Source: Christensenellaceae bacterium (GTDB lineage Bacteria; Bacillota; Clostridia; Christensenellales; SZUA-584). From it: 6,828 nucleotides of DNA. This document shows positions 6,168 to 6,828 of the stretch, piece after piece. A program made the translations under genes and the position numbers. Location: assembly GCA_012719815.1 (NCBI GenBank), contig JAAXZP010000015.1, forward strand, positions 1-6,828. Reading direction: 5' to 3'. Below the pieces are notes generated by a model. That model saw only the letters and a program-made list of their open reading frames with translations. It did no database searches and was not told where the DNA came from. Within the stretch, counting starts at the first letter, position 1. Every line of letters begins with the position of its first letter.

Positions 6168-6828
6168 TCACATCCGCGGCAATATCAGATCCGGCAGCGG
6201 GACCTCCATCGGCTCCCACTGTTTGCCGTACACGTCGTTCCAGTCGCTGTCATCCTTCAAAGCTGTAAGCTCTTCGCCCGTGCGGATTTTCGCGTCGATG
6301 TCGGCGCTCAGTCTGACCGGCTTCTCGCTCAGCACCGGCCCTTCAATTTCCACGGTTCCGGTCAGCCGGTATTCGTCGCCGTCCGGCTCCAGATCAATAT
6401 CCGCTTTTATATCAAAAGCGCGCGCCGCATCCGGCATGAATTTGCCATCCACTGCCATGCCGCCGCTGCGGTACGTCACCGTATATTCAGCGCTCTGCAC
6501 CAATTTGCCGTTTATCGACAGCGAAAACGTCTCATGACTCACCTTGCCGTCAAGCTCCGTCCGCATGCGCCACTCCGTCGCCTGCCCGGCATTCGTGATC
6601 TCCACATCCAGCCCCACGTAACGCCCCTGCCGCTCGTACACATACCAGCGCAGTTCAAAGTCGTCCGCCAGCGCCGAGCCGTCCGCCACGCTAATACGCC
6701 ACTGTTTCAGCGTTTTTTCGTCCAGGTTATAGTAAGCGGCCGTCTTTGCGAATATTTCCTCCGCCTGTGCCTGCAGCGCCGCGTCTTCCTCCCGCAATTC
6801 GCCCATATTGGCGCGCACGTGCTGCATC
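6168..6828 (-). CDS. Unrecognised protein, C-terminal 219 or more residues (cut by right edge), in the permease operon
   Basis: The frame runs to the window edge and the true start may lie outside; the Met encoded at 6827-6825 is only the first visible one. I recognise no family. The first 45 visible residues are strongly charged and helical (LREEDAALQAQAEEIF, possible short coiled coil). The remaining part is rich in alternating beta-type stretches such as FELRWYVYERQGRYVGLDVEI and YRLTGTVEIEGPVL, and it ends with the proline-rich MEVPLPDLILPRM. No membrane segment is seen, so if the protein is secreted or anchored the signal must be upstream. It precedes the first permease by 13 nt and is surely in the same operon. 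An extracytoplasmic accessory or substrate-binding role for the exporter is conceivable but is inference only. Confidence 0.75.
   Translation of the reverse strand, partial: MQHVRANMGELREEDAALQAQAEEIFAKTAAYYNLDEKTLKQWRISVADGSALADDFELRWYVYERQGRYVGLDVEITNAGQATEWRMRTELDGKVSHETFSLSINGKLVQSAEYTVTYRSGGMAVDGKFMPDAARAFDIKADIDLEPDGDEYRLTGTVEIEGPVLSEKPVRLSADIDAKIRTGEELTALKDDSDWNDVYGKQWEPMEVPLPDLILPRM

Overview
The window looks like chromosomal DNA from a GC-rich member of the Clostridia or a related Firmicutes lineage. The evidence is a clostridial-type class II fructose-bisphosphate aldolase, a DUF3842-like protein (a family I know from Firmicutes), strong purine-rich Shine-Dalgarno sequences, near-consensus sigma-A-type promoters and a TTG start codon. 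No rRNA, tRNA, CRISPR array, transposase or phage gene is visible.

Layout from left to right. (1) Positions 1-421, minus strand: the first 140 residues of a class II fructose-1,6-bisphosphate aldolase, which runs off the left edge. (2) Positions 422-619: a divergent control region with one promoter facing each way, an imperfect palindrome between them and a short direct repeat in the aldolase leader. (3) From 620, plus strand: a DUF3842-like protein that appears to be translated from a leaderless mRNA. Its conserved part ends near 1027, but the reading frame has no stop until 1705. (4) Positions 1028-1855, minus strand: an unrecognised 275-residue protein with one N-terminal membrane anchor, lying tail-to-tail with and antisense to the DUF3842 read-through. 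(5) Positions 1856-1987: a second divergent promoter region with -35 boxes only 9 bp apart. (6) Positions 1988-3756, plus strand: a two-gene operon of mnmA (tRNA 2-thiouridylase) and a NUDIX hydrolase, closed by an intrinsic terminator at 3777-3799. (7) Positions 3837-6828, minus strand: an export-type operon. In transcription order it holds an unrecognised beta-rich protein cut by the right edge, then two ABC-2 type permeases whose genes overlap by 4 bp (ATGA).

How the genes work together. mnmA and the NUDIX gene are co-transcribed; one serves tRNA wobble modification and the other probably nucleotide or ADP-ribose turnover, and no direct functional link is proven. The two permeases have matching topology (one TM segment, a large external domain, then five TM segments) and probably form a heterodimeric exporter. 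Their ATPase is not in the window and would be expected upstream, beyond 6828. The aldolase and the DUF3842 gene share only a control region.

I do not see a clear new multi-gene system. The most notable points are the promoter that places the DUF3842 start codon at +1, the missing stop codon of that gene, and two unrecognised proteins (1028-1855 and 6168-6828).
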